A stretch of 64,000 bases of DNA from Topomyia yanbarensis. Taxonomy: Eukaryota > Arthropoda > Insecta > Diptera > Culicidae. Made by a program: the position numbers and the translations under genes. The notes below the pieces were generated by a model, which did no database searches, was not told where the DNA came from, and saw only the letters and a list, made by a program, of their open reading frames with translations. Of the stretch, positions 1 through 12,370 are shown piece after piece. The DNA lies in the NCBI RefSeq assembly GCF_030247195.1, contig NC_080671.1, positions 415,720,044-415,784,043 of the forward strand. Reading direction: 5' to 3'. Numbering within the stretch: position 1 is the first letter of the stretch; the number at the start of each line of letters is the position of its first letter.

Positions 1-36
1 CGCTTCAGGTGATGCCTCTAAAAACTAAAAGGAGGC

Positions 37-152
37 TGCATAAAAAGAATCGAATAACTTTGAAAATCCGCATAAAAAACCTCATAATTTTGAAAATCCG
101 CATAAAAAAATTCGCATAAAAAACCGCATAAATAAAAAACCGCATAAAAAAT
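37..152. repeat. CCGCATAAAAAA-type minisatellite
   Basis: About seven imperfect copies of a 10-22 bp A-rich unit built around CCGCATAAAAA, two of them carrying a TTTTGAAAAT spacer. It is low-complexity DNA with no coding potential. The array begins close to the window edge, so its full length in the genome is uncertain. Confidence 0.7.
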
Positions 153-439
153 AACTCAGTCTATATAGCTTAGGGATCTGACCGAGGTATGTGCTCAGCG
201 TTTCTTCTCTAGTTTGGTTTCCAAAGTCAGATAGAAACGAATAGGTTCGATCTGCCGCATTTTCATCGCCCGAACGCCGTTGCTAATGCTAGCAAAATGT
301 TTCTCCAAGCATCCTTCGTAATGCATTCGACTTCTCAGTATATTGACTTGTATTTTTAAATTAAACCTGAACTAATGCGTTGTAATAAGTCGACTAGACG
401 CACCTCGATTTTATCGTCATCCATAGGGATGACAACCGC

Positions 440-1005
440 CCCGAGATTTAGGGAATTTCGGATCACATACGCCCGCAAGCGATCCTGAAAATCTTTATAA
501 AAAGTCAACTGTGACAAAATGTTCTACACTGGCATATCAAATCTCGATGGGTTCAATGACATCGATATCGTCAATTAAAATATCACCATTTCCTTCAATC
601 TCAATAATCCTGCTGATATTCTATATATTCTGCTGCTATATTCATAGGATCATCGCCATTTTGCCAACAGATCACTAGTTTATCATTTCGAACAGCCTTA
701 GCTCTATAGAGACTCACCGTTCGATACAGCCTAGAAAGCACTCTCCGTATTTCCTTCGGCGTGCTTTATCTCAAAAGTCTTACAAGATAGCCATAATACG
801 AGCCCCTTCTCATTGCTCAATTTCAGATAATAAAAAGAGGGACGCTTTAGTTAATTCACGATAGATGCGCATCTGTTGCGAATGAGGCTTATGTAGAGAA
901 ATCTATTCGCTTGTGGCGAGGGCTATCACGACATCGAGCACGTTGTCTAGTCATGTTCCGAGTATTGTGAGGCCAGATCTCAGTTGATGGATTTCCTTCG
1001 GGTCT
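440..1005 (+). pseudogene. I-clade LINE ORF2 relic (RNase H to C-terminal CCHC)
   Basis: A decayed copy of the 3' part of an ORF2 like the intact one at 41182-44868. Reading across several frameshifts and stops gives GISDHIRPQA, then DKMFYTG (intact copy: NKMFYTDGSS), then NLNNPAD, LPTDHxFIISNSLSSIE, APSHCSIS, and finally CGEGYHDIEHVV-stop-SCSEYC, which matches the intact CACGNGYHEIEHVVWACAEYC. The order of blocks follows RNase H through the terminal zinc-binding motif. Stops and frame changes make it non-functional. It lies on the opposite strand to the intact element. The 5' limit is not clear; DNA left of 440 may also belong to it but I could not align it. Confidence 0.8.
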
Positions 1006-1009
1006 GAAA

Positions 1010-2044
1010 TAGGGTAATGAGCCTATTTTCTCCATGTTTCTATTAACACGCTAACGATTTGAAGCCGTTGGTTAGAGCAGCGTCTGCCATTTATATGGGT
1101 TCCATCGATGAGGCACCCTCCCTAATATGGTGAAAATAGACACTTTACCCTACATATTTATATTTTTCGTCTCTTATATTCCATGAACTGCCGTGCCGAT
1201 CACGTCCGTCTTCATTTTCACCACTGTGTCTGCATTAACTGAGTTAGAAGCGGGACCCGGCCCCTTTTGAAGCACTTCCTGCGATTCCGAGGAAACTTTA
1301 ATTGATGTCGCCGATCTTCGATTTGCGAAAAGCTACAAGTCTTATTATTTCTGTCATCGTTGTCGTCCTCTCACTGTTGTATCACACTGGCGTAAAAATG
1401 CGTTTACATGAATTATCTACAGTATTACAAATACTTATCACATCAATTGAGGCATTTCAAATGTCAATTTGACAGATTTTGAATTGATTAAAAGCTTAAG
1501 AGTGTTTATCAAAAATGCGGTCAAAATTATACTGAATCTTTGTGTGGTTCAAAAAAGCATTCCATGTTAAAGGTTTAAACTTTTTTGTCGTGACTAACTA
1601 CTCACCTTTCACTATAGGGGCCCCTTTTTCAAAATTGACCATGGAAAGTCGTGTAAGGTTTGGAACGTTTATATCTTTCGTTGGAATGCATGGAATTAAT
1701 CAATTTCCTCGCCATTTTGTCGAAAATATATTCAGCAATGTGGTATTAAAATTTGGAGTATGTATAAGATGCATTAATAACGAAAAACCTGTGTTTTGAA
1801 AAATCTGCGAAAACTACTTTTCCAGCTCATTTCGGTCAGAGCCGTCAATATGGTGCACCAGCCACACACTTAGGTAATTAAAAGTTTGAGATATAGGTCC
1901 GCTACAGATTAGTTTCCATTGCCATTTGTATTTGGCTGCTTGGAAGGAACGGAGGGCTGAACAGGACTGAGAAGGAAATATTTGTGAGGTGTACTGGGCT
2001 GGTGGATTAATCAGTTTGTTTCGTTACGTGCTGCCAGCAGAGGC
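1010..2044. other. Unassigned DNA with one MITE end
   Basis: A+T-rich sequence with only short random open frames; the 85-codon frame at 1542-1799 has no recognisable motif. Positions 1120-1150 hold, in reverse orientation, a terminus like that of the element at 56187 (GGGTAAA, then TTTTCACCATATTAGG). Nothing else recognised. Confidence 0.4.
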
Positions 2045-2480
2045 TATCATTTTCATTTTCGCTGGGTGGAAAGAAGCATACATATGGAACAACCCGATTT
2101 TAAAACACGTGACATAAGCTTGTTCCTCATTAGTTCCCGCTAATTTCATGCACCGAGCCACAAATTTTGAGCAGAAAGATTTATGATTTTCGTCAGTTTC
2201 TACTAGTCAACGTTGTCAGATGGCAGAAGACTACAATTCAACATCGGGAGAGAAGGTAATTTTTAAGATTTGGCCGGCTCCATAGACTTACTGTAATAAT
2301 TAGAGTGAGCAGCTTGCTAGTAATGAGGATCTTTTGCTTCTTCAAATATCATTTTTATTTCCGACGGGTCAAAATTGGCCTTCACACATGAAAAAAAAAC
2401 AATTTTGAATCATCTGACTGAAGCTCATTCCTGTTTGGTTCCCGCTAATTACATGCACCGAGCCGAAAATCTTGGACAGT
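2045..2480 (+). repeat. Diverged direct duplication, ~305-bp period
   Basis: The block TTCCCGCTAATTTCATGCAC at about 2134 recurs as TTCCCGCTAATTACATGCAC at about 2439, in both cases followed by CGAGCC. Upstream, CATTTTCATTTTCGCTGGGT near 2050 pairs with CATTTTTATTTCCGACGGGT near 2347. The shared blocks and constant spacing of about 305 bp indicate an old tandem duplication. Confidence 0.6.
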
Positions 2481-3178
2481 TTACGTTCGAAGCTCCACCT
2501 CTTTGACGAAGGAAATAAACTGATTTCATTCGATGGCCAGCCAAAATGGCTTCGAACTTAAACTGAACAGAGTGCAAAACCGGGAGTCATATGCCAGTGC
2601 CGACATAATTCGTGTGTAACATTCGTACTAGTTACACCTTACATACGCTCACTATGTCTGGATGCGATAAAGGATGAAAATTGAAGGGAAAACTAAAATC
2701 TACCGTCTGCTAAGGCAGGGCTACTACACCAGAGCTAGAAAAAAAATTATTCATTTATAGACAATAGCGGTTCATTTTTCAAACATTTCCCAAATTGTTT
2801 CAAGTCCATTGAAAAATCAGTCTCTGAGATATCTTGCCAAGCAGTTGCAAAAACACGTCTTTTGGGAATCCTGCGGAGGCGATTTATAGGGAACAAGGTG
2901 CAGCCATGTTTAAAGCTCCCGGAAAACTGTAGTAATGTGTATTCCGTTAAAACCTTTTAGGACCATACATTTGCAATATATTTTAGAGTAGAAAATGCAA
3001 AAAAATCGATATTTTAAACTATCCCGTTAAGCGGGCGTCTGGTGTAGCGGGCAAAAAAATCGACTTCTTTTTTATCCATTTATTTATTAGTACTGAACCT
3101 CTAGGATAGACTCCCGCAATCTCGGTGGCCGCGCGGAACTTCTTTTGTTTTAAACAGCCATACGTATTTGCTTGGATT

Positions 3179-3537
3179 CAATTTGATGTGGGACACCCTT
3201 TAACAGCATGTTTCTCGAAACCGCGTTTTCTAAATTGGCGAACACGATAACTCAAAAACTAATCAACGAATTGACTTGATTTGTTTTATGAGAATACACA
3301 ATATGTGTAGCCTGTCAATGAACCACAGAAAACTGAAGTGAAGAAAAGTGAGCGAATTTTACAGTAAAAAATAAGATTTTTCGGTTTTCATGAAGCCATT
3401 TTCCGAAACTCGAACTTTTTTCTATATTTTTTGATTCATCGGCTAACTACAAGACTAAACTTTACAAATCTCCTATTATATATCTCCTCCTAATTTCCTA
3501 TGTCAGACAATTTTATCGAGTGTTATCGTGTTCGCCA
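3179..3537. repeat. Inverted-repeat fragment of a dispersed element
   Basis: Starts with a block (3179-3202) containing GATGTGGGACACCCTTTA, whose reverse complement recurs at about 29473-29496 beside the octanucleotide array. Inside, TGGCGAACACGATAACTC at 3236-3253 is inverted at 3518-3537 (GTTATCGTGTTCGCCA). It is probably a MITE or the end of a DNA transposon. No TSD was identified. Confidence 0.45.
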
Positions 3538-6174
3538 CGGCGCTACTCGACGTGGAAATGGTTGGACGTCTACTCTTGGAACGCTCGTATGTGTGGCTCT
3601 GCGTGACTGAAAATATTTTTTTCGTGCAAAATGAATGTATAAATAAATTTTAACACTACACCCAGGATTCATTGTTGCCTTGTCTTCAAAATCGAAAACA
3701 AAATAACTTTTGGTTTGAGCACTTTTCACCAGACTCAAGTAGCACATATGGGATCAAAATTCCCCTTTAAAAACGCTACGTAGCATGACATGACCCCCTG
3801 TACATCATCACTAAATACAAAGCTCCCCCTCCCCCATATAATGCTACGTCATTTATGGATGGTCCCTATCTGCATTACTCTTTTCTATACTTTTTCTGCT
3901 TGTCGACATTACATCTGCATATTTCAGCACAGGATTTTCCCCGGTCGAGATAAAGAAGCATGATGAAGTAGGGTGTTCTGCTAGATTGTGTAATTCTTTT
4001 TAGCAATTCAGAAGTTACGATTACTGTAGGCAGTACGCTAGTTCCGCTCCTCTATTCACTATTTGGGAAAGACGTGCTCTTCGTTCTAAGGCATGGAAGA
4101 AAGCTGTTTTGTGATGACTTGAAAATTTCCGATACTATCCTTATCTTTTAACCCACCTCTTCCCCAATCCATTCCTATTAAGAAAATGATGAGAAGCCAT
4201 CAAATCTCCGTGCAACGTGGGGAACGTGCCATTTGTGCTGTGTGCTGATTCCCGGTTCAATCAACATATTTCACAATTTTTCGAAAACATTTGGGTACCT
4301 ACCTACCTATTGAAAATACTTCTTGAAAACTAATATGATAATAATAAGATTATTTGAACGGCATAATTTCGATCTTTCCTGTACGCCAAATTATTTTGTG
4401 GCAAGCGGGAGTGGGAGCTAAGCGTCCAAGGATATTGCTATCTTGGTTTGGTATTTCAATCAAATCTCTAGAAAAACATCCGATCGACTAAAATGCTTAT
4501 AGTTGATATACAAGCTCAAAGTGTCCTATGTACTTTAATTTAGAAACTCGCTCGAACCGACAAAAATTACGTTAAAAAATTTAACGTGAGAACCCTGAAC
4601 GAAAATAATTTCCAAGGATAGGGATGCGTTAAGATTTTCCAGTGCCATTCCCAACGGTGCTTTCCAACAAAAGTAGCACAGCTTATCACGGCTAGCGGAG
4701 AACCTCGCACGGAACCGTGTTGTCGTCGCTGAGGGGATCGTTTTGCAGCATTACAACTCTAGAGGGTGCAATTATTTCAACTGTCTTGTCTGTTGAATTG
4801 GTTCTCGTGACGCCTCGGGATGCAGCGAGTGCGGGTGTACTTTTATCTTTTCTGTACTGCACTTTTTTTATAACCAACATCCCCCCCCCCATTCCCGTTC
4901 CACCGCTATCTAATCCTTCCACGCATTGCAAGGTTGTGAAAGCACCGTGATGAAGAGGAAGACCATTGCTCTCGAGTGGAAATACATGTGCCAACGTGTG
5001 CAACAAAAAAATGCTAGCAGCATGTAATGAAATTTATAGAAAGTACGGTGGCGCACATGTCAGATCCTTTCAGAAGCAATAACGGCTACACGAGCAATCC
5101 CAAGAACGCTTGGCGGTGGGTAGGAAGGGAAAATCTGTTCCCCCGGTGGCGTTTTACAGGATTATTTGACTTTAATGAGATATAAAAACGTGATCTGGAA
5201 CGGATATGAATCAGGGATTATTTGATGGATAAAAGATAATGTTTATTGAATCACGAAACAGGTGGTGTGATTGGTTTTATCTAGAAATTGAAGAGGGAAA
5301 TATCGGTTTATGCAACAGCCACTAACTGAGCGTAGGAAATGCGTTTGCTAAAAGAGACTCAGTACTTCATTTACATCATATTATACTTCACTGATTATTA
5401 GTGCACATTTAAAAACTAATTGTGATACATTTCCGCAAATATCATAGGATGGACGTACCATATCTACAACACCAATCAATCATTTAAAAACTCCATAATG
5501 TGTTAATCCCATATCTATTTGGTGAATTTTGTTTTTTTGCCCAAACATGTCGTACGTGACGGATGCTACACTTCTTGAAAACGTGCAAGCATCACGCAGC
5601 AGTACATTCCCCTGAGTACCGTTTGTTCCGATCATTATCCTAATGTTTCTTTACTACCGCACTCATTTTCCGGTGACAAAGTTGCCGGTCCTTCAACGTA
5701 GCACAGAAAAAAATGATAGGTCAAACCTTTAGGACATAAACTGAATAGACTGAACTGAACACCCTTTAGAGAATGTGCCCGTTGGTGTATGAACATGTAG
5801 TCAGCTCCCTGAAAACTGTAACACTTTTTACGATGACACTATGCTCCTCGTACTACTAAAACGTTTACGATGCGGCACTATTTTTAGTGGTTGTGTTTTA
5901 CGGTACATCGTGGGTTCTGGGCGGTATCGTAAGTTTATGTTAAGGTGATTGTCTCGCGTTATGGATAAAACAAAAATCTAAATTCAAAACAAAGGACTTT
6001 GACGAAGCACAAGAATGTGTGCAATCTGGAGCTAATGTAGAAGACGGATTGTGAGCACATGGATGCTTGAATTTTGCAATGCGTTTTTCTATACCTATTT
6101 CAATGGTTGCCAACATATTTCGAAACCTAATCAACTGATTACGCACATGTTTTCAGTAATACTCCATAGTTTTT
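3538..6174. other. Unassigned DNA with one MITE fragment
   Basis: Mostly A+T-rich, with no coding signal I trust; a 104-codon minus-strand frame at 4692-5006 has no family features. Positions 3770-3866 carry a degenerate relative of the MITE at 15972-16233: AACGCTACGTA on the left, a C-rich middle and ATTTATGGATGGTCCC on the right. Poly-C occurs near 4881. Confidence 0.4.
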
Positions 6175-6720
6175 GCCTTTCTCATATAGAAATGTTATGC
6201 AATCACTCTGAACATGAATAACGTAATCCCGGCCCGGAGGACCAGGTGTCATATACCATTCGATTTAGTTCGTCGAGATCAGAAAATATCTGTCTGTGTG
6301 TGTATGTATGTGTGTATGTGGAAAAAATGTCACCTCTGTTTCCCAGAGATGGCTGGACCGATTTGCACAAACTTAGGTGCAACCTTCCCATCGGCTGCTA
6401 TTGATTTTTTTATTGATTGGAATTCCGGTTCCGGAGTTACGGGTTGAACAGTGCGGCCACACAGCAAATTACCATATAAACTGAACTGAAAAATGCTCTG
6501 AGAGGGGAGTAAATGCAAATTTCAAAATCGAATTTGTATTTTTGATGCCAAATGTCTTTAAAATGCATGAAACGTCGGGATTTGATATAAAAAAGAAAAA
6601 AAAATTTTTGACAATATTTGATTTTTTTGGACTTTGGCACATTTTTGTCTTCCTCATATAGAAAGGTTATGCAATCACTCTGAACATGACCAAATTAATC
6701 CCAGGCCGGAGGGTCAAAAA
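6175..6720 (+). repeat. Mosquito dispersed repeat (CCGGAGG / TGTGTGTATG family)
   Basis: Two starts of the same family lie here, at about 6178 and 6650. Each begins with a CTCATATAGAAA(T/G)GTTATGC block followed by CACTCTGAACATGA and a CCCGGAGG-like block. The first copy continues through a CATTCGATTTAGTTCGTCGA block, a TG/TATG microsatellite (about 6292-6320), an AGAGATGGCTGGACCGATTT block and a GGTTCCGGAGTTACGGGTTG block. From memory this is one of the commonest Aedes repeats. It is non-coding. Confidence 0.7.
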
Positions 6721-7060
6721 TTTTTTCGGGTTATGCGGCGAAGGATTGCACCACCCCTCTCTCCACACATTTCACAACACCCTCCCCTAAACACCCCCCC
6801 CCCCCTCAAGTTCATCGCCCCATCAAAGCTCTTCAACAGATATCCCTCAAACGAGCACCTCATTCACCCTCTTCAGACCAACCCCTCTCTCGTCCCAATC
6901 ACCTTGACCCAGTAGGCATACCAAGATAGGCTGGGGGTGGTTCGGTTGTGGGTTATTCATCCCATTCACACACACCCCCTCATGATAAAATAAGTTAGCC
7001 GAAAGACGACATTGAGTTAATGCTGATGAAGCTAATTAAAAATTATCTATTTTCGTTTCA
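6720..7060. repeat. Pyrimidine-rich repeat, inverted copy of 12370-12650
   Basis: A strand-asymmetric C/T-rich stretch ends in an AT-rich block, CATTGAGTTAATGCTGATGA. The reverse complement of this block occurs near 12385-12415 (TAATCAGCATGAGTTCAATG), and the neighbouring DNA there is G/A-rich, as expected for an inverted copy. Both copies sit inside the same larger mosquito repeat. Confidence 0.55.
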
Positions 7061-7405
7061 AGTTGGGGCGGATTCAGAATAAAATTTGCTATTGGGTTTT
7101 AAAATTTCGATTTCGAAATGAACACATTACGTAATACGCAATAACCGCATTTATTAAAAACCAATGAAAAATTTGATTTGAAATTATTTTGAAACTACTT
7201 CAAAATTGAAACTAGTTTAAAATTTCTTAACAAGTTGAAAATGTTCGGCGGGTTCCTGATCCCCGAACCCTCCTCCTGGGTCTGATTATGGTTTCAAGTG
7301 TTTCAGCGTCGACACATAGCATCTCAAGTTCGTGGCTGTCGATCCATTGTATGTATGTGAATATTCAATATACATTTCCACCATTATATTGAACATAACC
7401 ACTTA

Positions 7406-8861
7406 GGGCATTGCAAAAAAATTTTTTTTTTGAATTCTCGAAGGCCCCCCCTCTCATATTGTGACAAATGTCAAAGTAAGCTCAGATGCCAAATTTCACA
7501 TCATTTGGACAATTTTAGACCCCCGCCCACCTCGCTTGAAATTTTTTGAAATTGGTACTATGGGAAAATATAGAGGAAAAATACATTAAATGCAATAACT
7601 TTTGAAGTAGCAATCAGAAAATTAAAATTTATACCTCTTTTGGAAGGAAATAATCTTAGTATTTGAATGGAGATATATTTATTTCTAGAAAAATACGGGA
7701 AAGTGGGGTACTGGGTCATTTTGGCCCCAAAATCCCCTATTTTTAATGATTTTTCTGCTCCGTGATGCAAATCATACATATTTTGTAGTTTTTTTAATGT
7801 GAAAAAATCTCAGAAATCGAACGGAACCCTTCTGACCTTAGTCCGAATACGAGAAGTTGGGGTTAAATGTCCTTTTGTCATTCATATTAAACTTCATCAT
7901 TTTCTTGTGAATATATCTCTATTATTCTTCACTCAATTTTCATAAACTATACTTTGTTGAACTTGGAAAATCCTTAGGATTATAACAAAAATAGATTCGT
8001 TACCGGTAAAATTCAGGAACATCAAATTATCTGACATATAGTTTCGATTTCACATTTTTATCATAAAATCGCACATATTAACTCCATTTAACAACAAAAT
8101 TCTTATTTAATTTACTACTTTTAGTGTAAAATATGCTTAGGGATCACATGAGAAAAGTTTCACTCCTAGAAAAATAGGGGAAGTTGAGGTATTAGGACAA
8201 ATAATGAAAAAAATGAGATTTGTAGAGTAAATATCAAAAAGTTTGATGTTTCTGAATTTTACCTTTAACGTTTTTATTTTTGTTTTATTCCTCAGAATTT
8301 TACACGTTCAATAAGATACATTTTATGAAGATTGATTGAAGAATAATAGAGATATATGCATGAGAAAATGATAAAATTTAATATGACTGACAAAAAGCCC
8401 TATAACCCCAACTTCTCGTATTCGGACTAAGGTCAAAAGGGTTCCGTTCGATTTCTGAGATTTTTTCACATTAGAAAAACTACAAAATATGTATGATTTG
8501 CATCACGGAGCAGAAATATCATTAAAAATAGGGGATTTTGGGGCCAAAATGACCCAGTACCCCACTTTCCCGTATTTTTCTAGAAATAAATATATTCCAT
8601 TCAAATACTAAGATTATTTTCTTCCAAAAGAGGTATAAATTTTAATTTTCTGATTGCTACTTCAAAAGTTATTGCATTTAATGTATTTTTCCTCCATATT
8701 TTCCCATAGTACCAATTTCAAAAAATTTCAAGCGAGGTGGGCGGGGGTCTAAAATTGTCCAAATGATGTGAAATTTGGCATCTGAGCTTACTTTGACATT
8801 TGTCACAATATGAGAGGGGGGGCCTTTGAGAATTCAAAAAAAATTTTTTTTTGCAATGCCC
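7406..8861. mobile_element. 1.46-kb near-palindromic foldback element, TA-flanked
   Basis: The element begins GGGCATTGCAAAAAAA and ends with the reverse complement (TTGCAATGCCC), with TA directly outside each end (7404-7405 and 8862-8863). The two halves are inverted copies over almost the whole length: left arm about 7406-8040, right arm about 8225-8861, with small mismatches and indels. Paired landmarks include GGTGGGCGGGGGTCTAAAAT (right) with its complement near 7518, and AGTGGGGTACTGGGTCATTT (left) with its complement near 8549. No transposase is encoded, so it is a non-autonomous foldback or large MITE, possibly Tc1/mariner-mobilised given the TA. Confidence 0.85.
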
Positions 8862-8871
8862 TAATAACCAG

Positions 8872-8940
8872 CCATGGAATCATAGTTTGGACAAAAGAGA
8901 AAGGCACAATTGCACCACTAGGTGGATTAAAACAGGTTTT
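8872..8940 (-). repeat. Fragment of the CCACCTAG/GTGCCTTTCTC mosquito repeat
   Basis: On the minus strand this reads TTAATCCACCTAGTGGTGCA, then a GTGCCTTTCTC block and CCAAACTATGATTCCAT. The same block starts the copy at 11395. It is a dispersed non-coding fragment. Confidence 0.65.
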
Positions 8941-9279
8941 TTATTTTATTTTTATTTCGATTATAGAGATTTTAACCTTAAGTTAATTCGCCTCTTCGGG
9001 TTAGAAAAATTTCTAACTTTATGTGCGTGGTTGAGATTCGAGTTCAGGAGAGCTGCGTACAAGGCAATCGATTTACCAACTATGATATGCCCACTCCCGC
9101 TTTATAGTTTCTTTTTAAGTTATATTGAATTGTAAAAATATATTTCAAAAACCACCATAAATGTAATACTAAATATTTTGACTTTTTTCATCCTTGTTCT
9201 GACTACAGCATCAAGCATCTCAACTAAAATATACTAAAATGAAACCACCGAAATATTCTGAACTGCCACACAATAAATA

Positions 9280-10544
9280 GGGGAGCCCGGGGCTAGTTGG
9301 CGGTTGGGGTAAGTTGGCGGAACCCCCTTTTCTCCTTTTCTATTAGATATAAAGCGCTGTCTCTCGTTGTGTACCTCATGTAATGTGAAACGCATAATCC
9401 AATGTGTTTTTGTTGCGAAATATCATGTTTTGTAGAAGCTGTGGGCGATATTGTGTTTTTGAGCATACTTTGTAAATTTTCTTAATTTTAATTTTTTTTT
9501 TCCTTTTTTATTTCGACTATGTTAGTCACATTTTCTTTTTTACGTTTTAACGACATTCAATTAGCTAGAGATTACTGGGTAGGGAAAGTTATGAAACTTA
9601 GAGTCATAGTACTCAAGTGAGAGCAAGGATGTGAAGTAAACAGATCGGAAAGCTAGAAGTGGCAGGGTCATTAGAACAGGCTTAATATCGTGCGGGCTTA
9701 ATTTTTGCCTTCTGATAATGAGGGTCGAGCTTAGGCTGAATAACTACGAATCACCCGAGTTCACTATCATGTGTCCTGATAAAGGTAGACGTATCTATCT
9801 TTACCGTGACAACCGGCAATTTTTAACATTTTAAACATTTTGTGTTATTTAAGGTGGTTTCCAATCTATTCACCGATCGATTATATTTTTCGATAGTGCG
9901 TGAAAAGAGCTTTCAGCATCCGTATAGATATTATATCTATTCATACACAAAAGTAATTTTTTAAATCCTTTTTTATAAAATATGCGGTTGGGGTAAGTTA
10001 ACGCACTCGGGGCAAGTTGGCGTTACTATTTATAGTTCAAAAATAGTCATCATATATTTTTATTTCTGGAATTCACTCCAAAGTAAGAGCATTGCAGGGG
10101 ACAATCATTTCAGCCAATCATCTGAAGAATTTCGAAAATTTGATTTTGAATGTGGAGTACGCGTCGAAGTCAAAATGACGGGGTACTGAGACTGAAATAC
10201 AATGAAAAGTGTCGAATACTATACAATTTATTGGAAAGACAATCGGCACATTTCATATGGACCACTTATGTAATTATATTTCAATTGGATTGCTTATATT
10301 CTGGCAGTCCGCCAACTTACCCCATACATACCGCCAACTTACCCCGAGGCTGGGGTAAGTTGGTGGCTTTTCCGCGTCGCATATCTTTGTCTCTAGAAAT
10401 GAAGACAACGCATCATACATTTTAATAAAATTCAGTGATGTTGCCAACAGTCTACCCTTTCATGCAACGTATTCTATTTTGCAAGATCTACCAAAATCAA
10501 AGCGGTAAAAAATGAAAACACCGCCAACCAGCCCCGGTCTCCCC
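9280..10544 (+). mobile_element. GGGGAGACCGGGG-type TIR element, full copy
   Basis: The left terminus GGGGAGCCCGGGGCTAGTTG and the right terminus (reverse complement GGGGAGACCGGGGCTGGTTG) form roughly 25-bp TIRs, with TA directly outside both ends (9278-9279 and 10545-10546). The interior repeats GGGGTAAGTTGGCGG and its complement many times (about 9298, 9985, 10312-10365), so subterminal motifs are shared. There is no transposase, and the 91-codon frame at 10150-10425 shows no domain. Other copies: 10737-11392 (inverted, partial) and 47945-48216 (end fragment). Confidence 0.8.
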
Positions 10545-10589
10545 TAATCGAATAAGCATTAAATAAACAGCTCTCGTATTAATCGTTCG

Positions 10590-10690
10590 CCTTTTTCATT
10601 TATCCAAACTATGATTCATTAGCTGGTTTTGTTCAAAAGAATTGTGGAAATGTCTATTACATTCTTATTTCACTTAGCACGTAGCCCACG
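10590..10690 (+). repeat. Second start of the CCTTTCTC mosquito repeat
   Basis: CCAAACTATGATTCATTAGC, then a GGAAATGTCTATTACATTCT block, parallels 11442-11510 (ACAAACTATGATTTAATAG, then GGAAATGTCTTTCATTCTTA). It is a decayed fragment lying between two copies of the GGGGAGACC element. Confidence 0.55.
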
Positions 10691-10736
10691 ACTACCACGA
10701 AAGTAGACGCAGAATCACTTTAAACAAGAAAGTAAA

Positions 10737-11392
10737 GGGGAGACCGGGGCCAGTTTGCAATGTTTTCAGTTTCCATTTTTTTTTTTTGCAAAATAGAACA
10801 TGTGGCTGTTGCCAACATACCTGAATTTTATCAAAGTGTTTGTTGCATTGTCTTTATTTTTATAGACAAAAACGTGTGACGCAAAAACTCGCCAATTTAC
10901 CCCGGCCCCGGGGTAAGTTGGCGGTATGTATGAATACGCCAGGAAATGGAGATTCAATTATGTCAAAGGTTTGTGCTGAATGTCTTTTCAATAAAATTGT
11001 ATATTGGGCGACTATTGCCAATATATTTCAGTCTCAATACCCCTGCATTTTACTTTGACGTGCATTCCATATTCAAAAGCATATTTTCGAAATTCTTCAG
11101 GCGATTGGCCGAAGAAAATATCCTCTGCATTGACGAGATACACAAAGTTTTACTTTGGAGTGAATTCCAAAAGTAAAAATATTTGATGCTATATTTGCAC
11201 TGTAAATAGTAGCGCCAACTTGTCCCGTGTGCGTCACCGCCAAAAAAACTATTTAAAAAAAACTTTAATTCATGGATAGGTTTAATATCTATACGGATAC
11301 TGAAAGCTCTTTTTGCGTACTATCGAAAAATAAAATCAATTGGGAAGTAGATTTAAAATCATCTTAAGTAACACATTGTGTTTAAAATTTAA
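10737..11392 (-). mobile_element. GGGGAGACCGGGG-type TIR element, inverted partial copy
   Basis: Starts GGGGAGACCGGGGCCAG and follows, in reverse orientation, the right half of the 9280-10544 element: GCAAAATAGAA, TGTTGCCAACAT, TGAATTTTATCAAA, then GGGGTAAGTTGGCGGTATGT, and later ATATCTATACGGATACTGAA and an ACATTGTGTTTAAAATTT block. It stops at about 11392, where the next repeat begins. The portion equal to 9280-9825 of the first copy, including the distal TIR, is missing. Confidence 0.75.
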
Positions 11393-11394
11393 AA

Positions 11395-12370
11395 ACACCT
11401 TTTTTAATCCACCTAGAGGTGCAATTGTGCCTTTCTCATTTCTACAAACTATGATTTAATAGTTGGTTCGTACAATATAACATTATGGAAATGTCTTTCA
11501 TTCTTATTACACTTGGTAAGTATATATAAGAGCACCTTTTTGCATTCATCGCGGTATCGGTTTGAATCGGAGTTTTCTATGTGATCGCACTCCACAACCC
11601 GTAACTCCGGAGCCGGAAGTCGGATGAAGATGGAATTTAATATCAGTTTCCGGGGACGCAACACCTTTCATTTGAGACTAAGTTGATCAAATCGGTCTAG
11701 CCATTTTCGAGAAACCAATATAACCGTTATTCTGAATTTGGTTACTTCAGGATCCGTCGATGGTGGTCAGTGTGGCCAAAGAGACTTTGAATGACTGTTG
11801 GTGACCTAGATCTACAAATTCAACAGTTGTGTTTACATTTTGGAAAAAATTTTACCTTTTTACATTCATCGCAGAATTCGTTAGAATCGGGATTTGCTGC
11901 GTGATCGTACGTATCACCCTGTAATTCAGGAACCAGAACTAGGATCCACACAAAATTCAACAGCAGCTGATGGACCTTTCATTTAAAATCAAGTTTGTCA
12001 AAATCGGTTCAGAAACCGATGTGGACAAATCAACAAATTTTGTTTTGTAACCATACTCTTCAACTCGTAATCCGGAACAAGATGTCGGTTGAAAATGAAA
12101 TTCAGTAGCAACCTATGGGAATATCACACCTTTCATTTGAATCTTCGTTTGTAAAAATCGGTTCAGCCATCTCCGAGAAACCGATGTGGACATTTTGTTA
12201 ACAAATCCGCACATACACACACATACATACATACACACATACATACACACAGATATTTTGCGATCTAGGCGAACTGAGTCGAATGTTATATGAGATTCGG
12301 CCCTCCGGGCCTCGGTTAGAAAGTCAGTTTTTGGAGCAATTGCATAACCTTTTTATATGCGAAAGGCAAA
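11395..12370 (+). repeat. Composite mosquito repeat with ~280-300-bp internal units
   Basis: Begins with a TTAATCCACCTAGAGGTGCA block and ends near a CGGCCCTCCGGGCCTCGG block and ATTGCATAACCTTTTTATATG. The interior repeats a module: GTGATCGCACTCC-like, ACCCGTAACTCCGGA, GGAAGTCGGATGAA, CCTTTCATTTGA, AAAATCGGTTCAGCCATCTC. At least three degenerate module copies are visible (about 11580, 11905, 12055). A CATA/CACA microsatellite lies at about 12205-12250. Non-coding. Confidence 0.65.
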
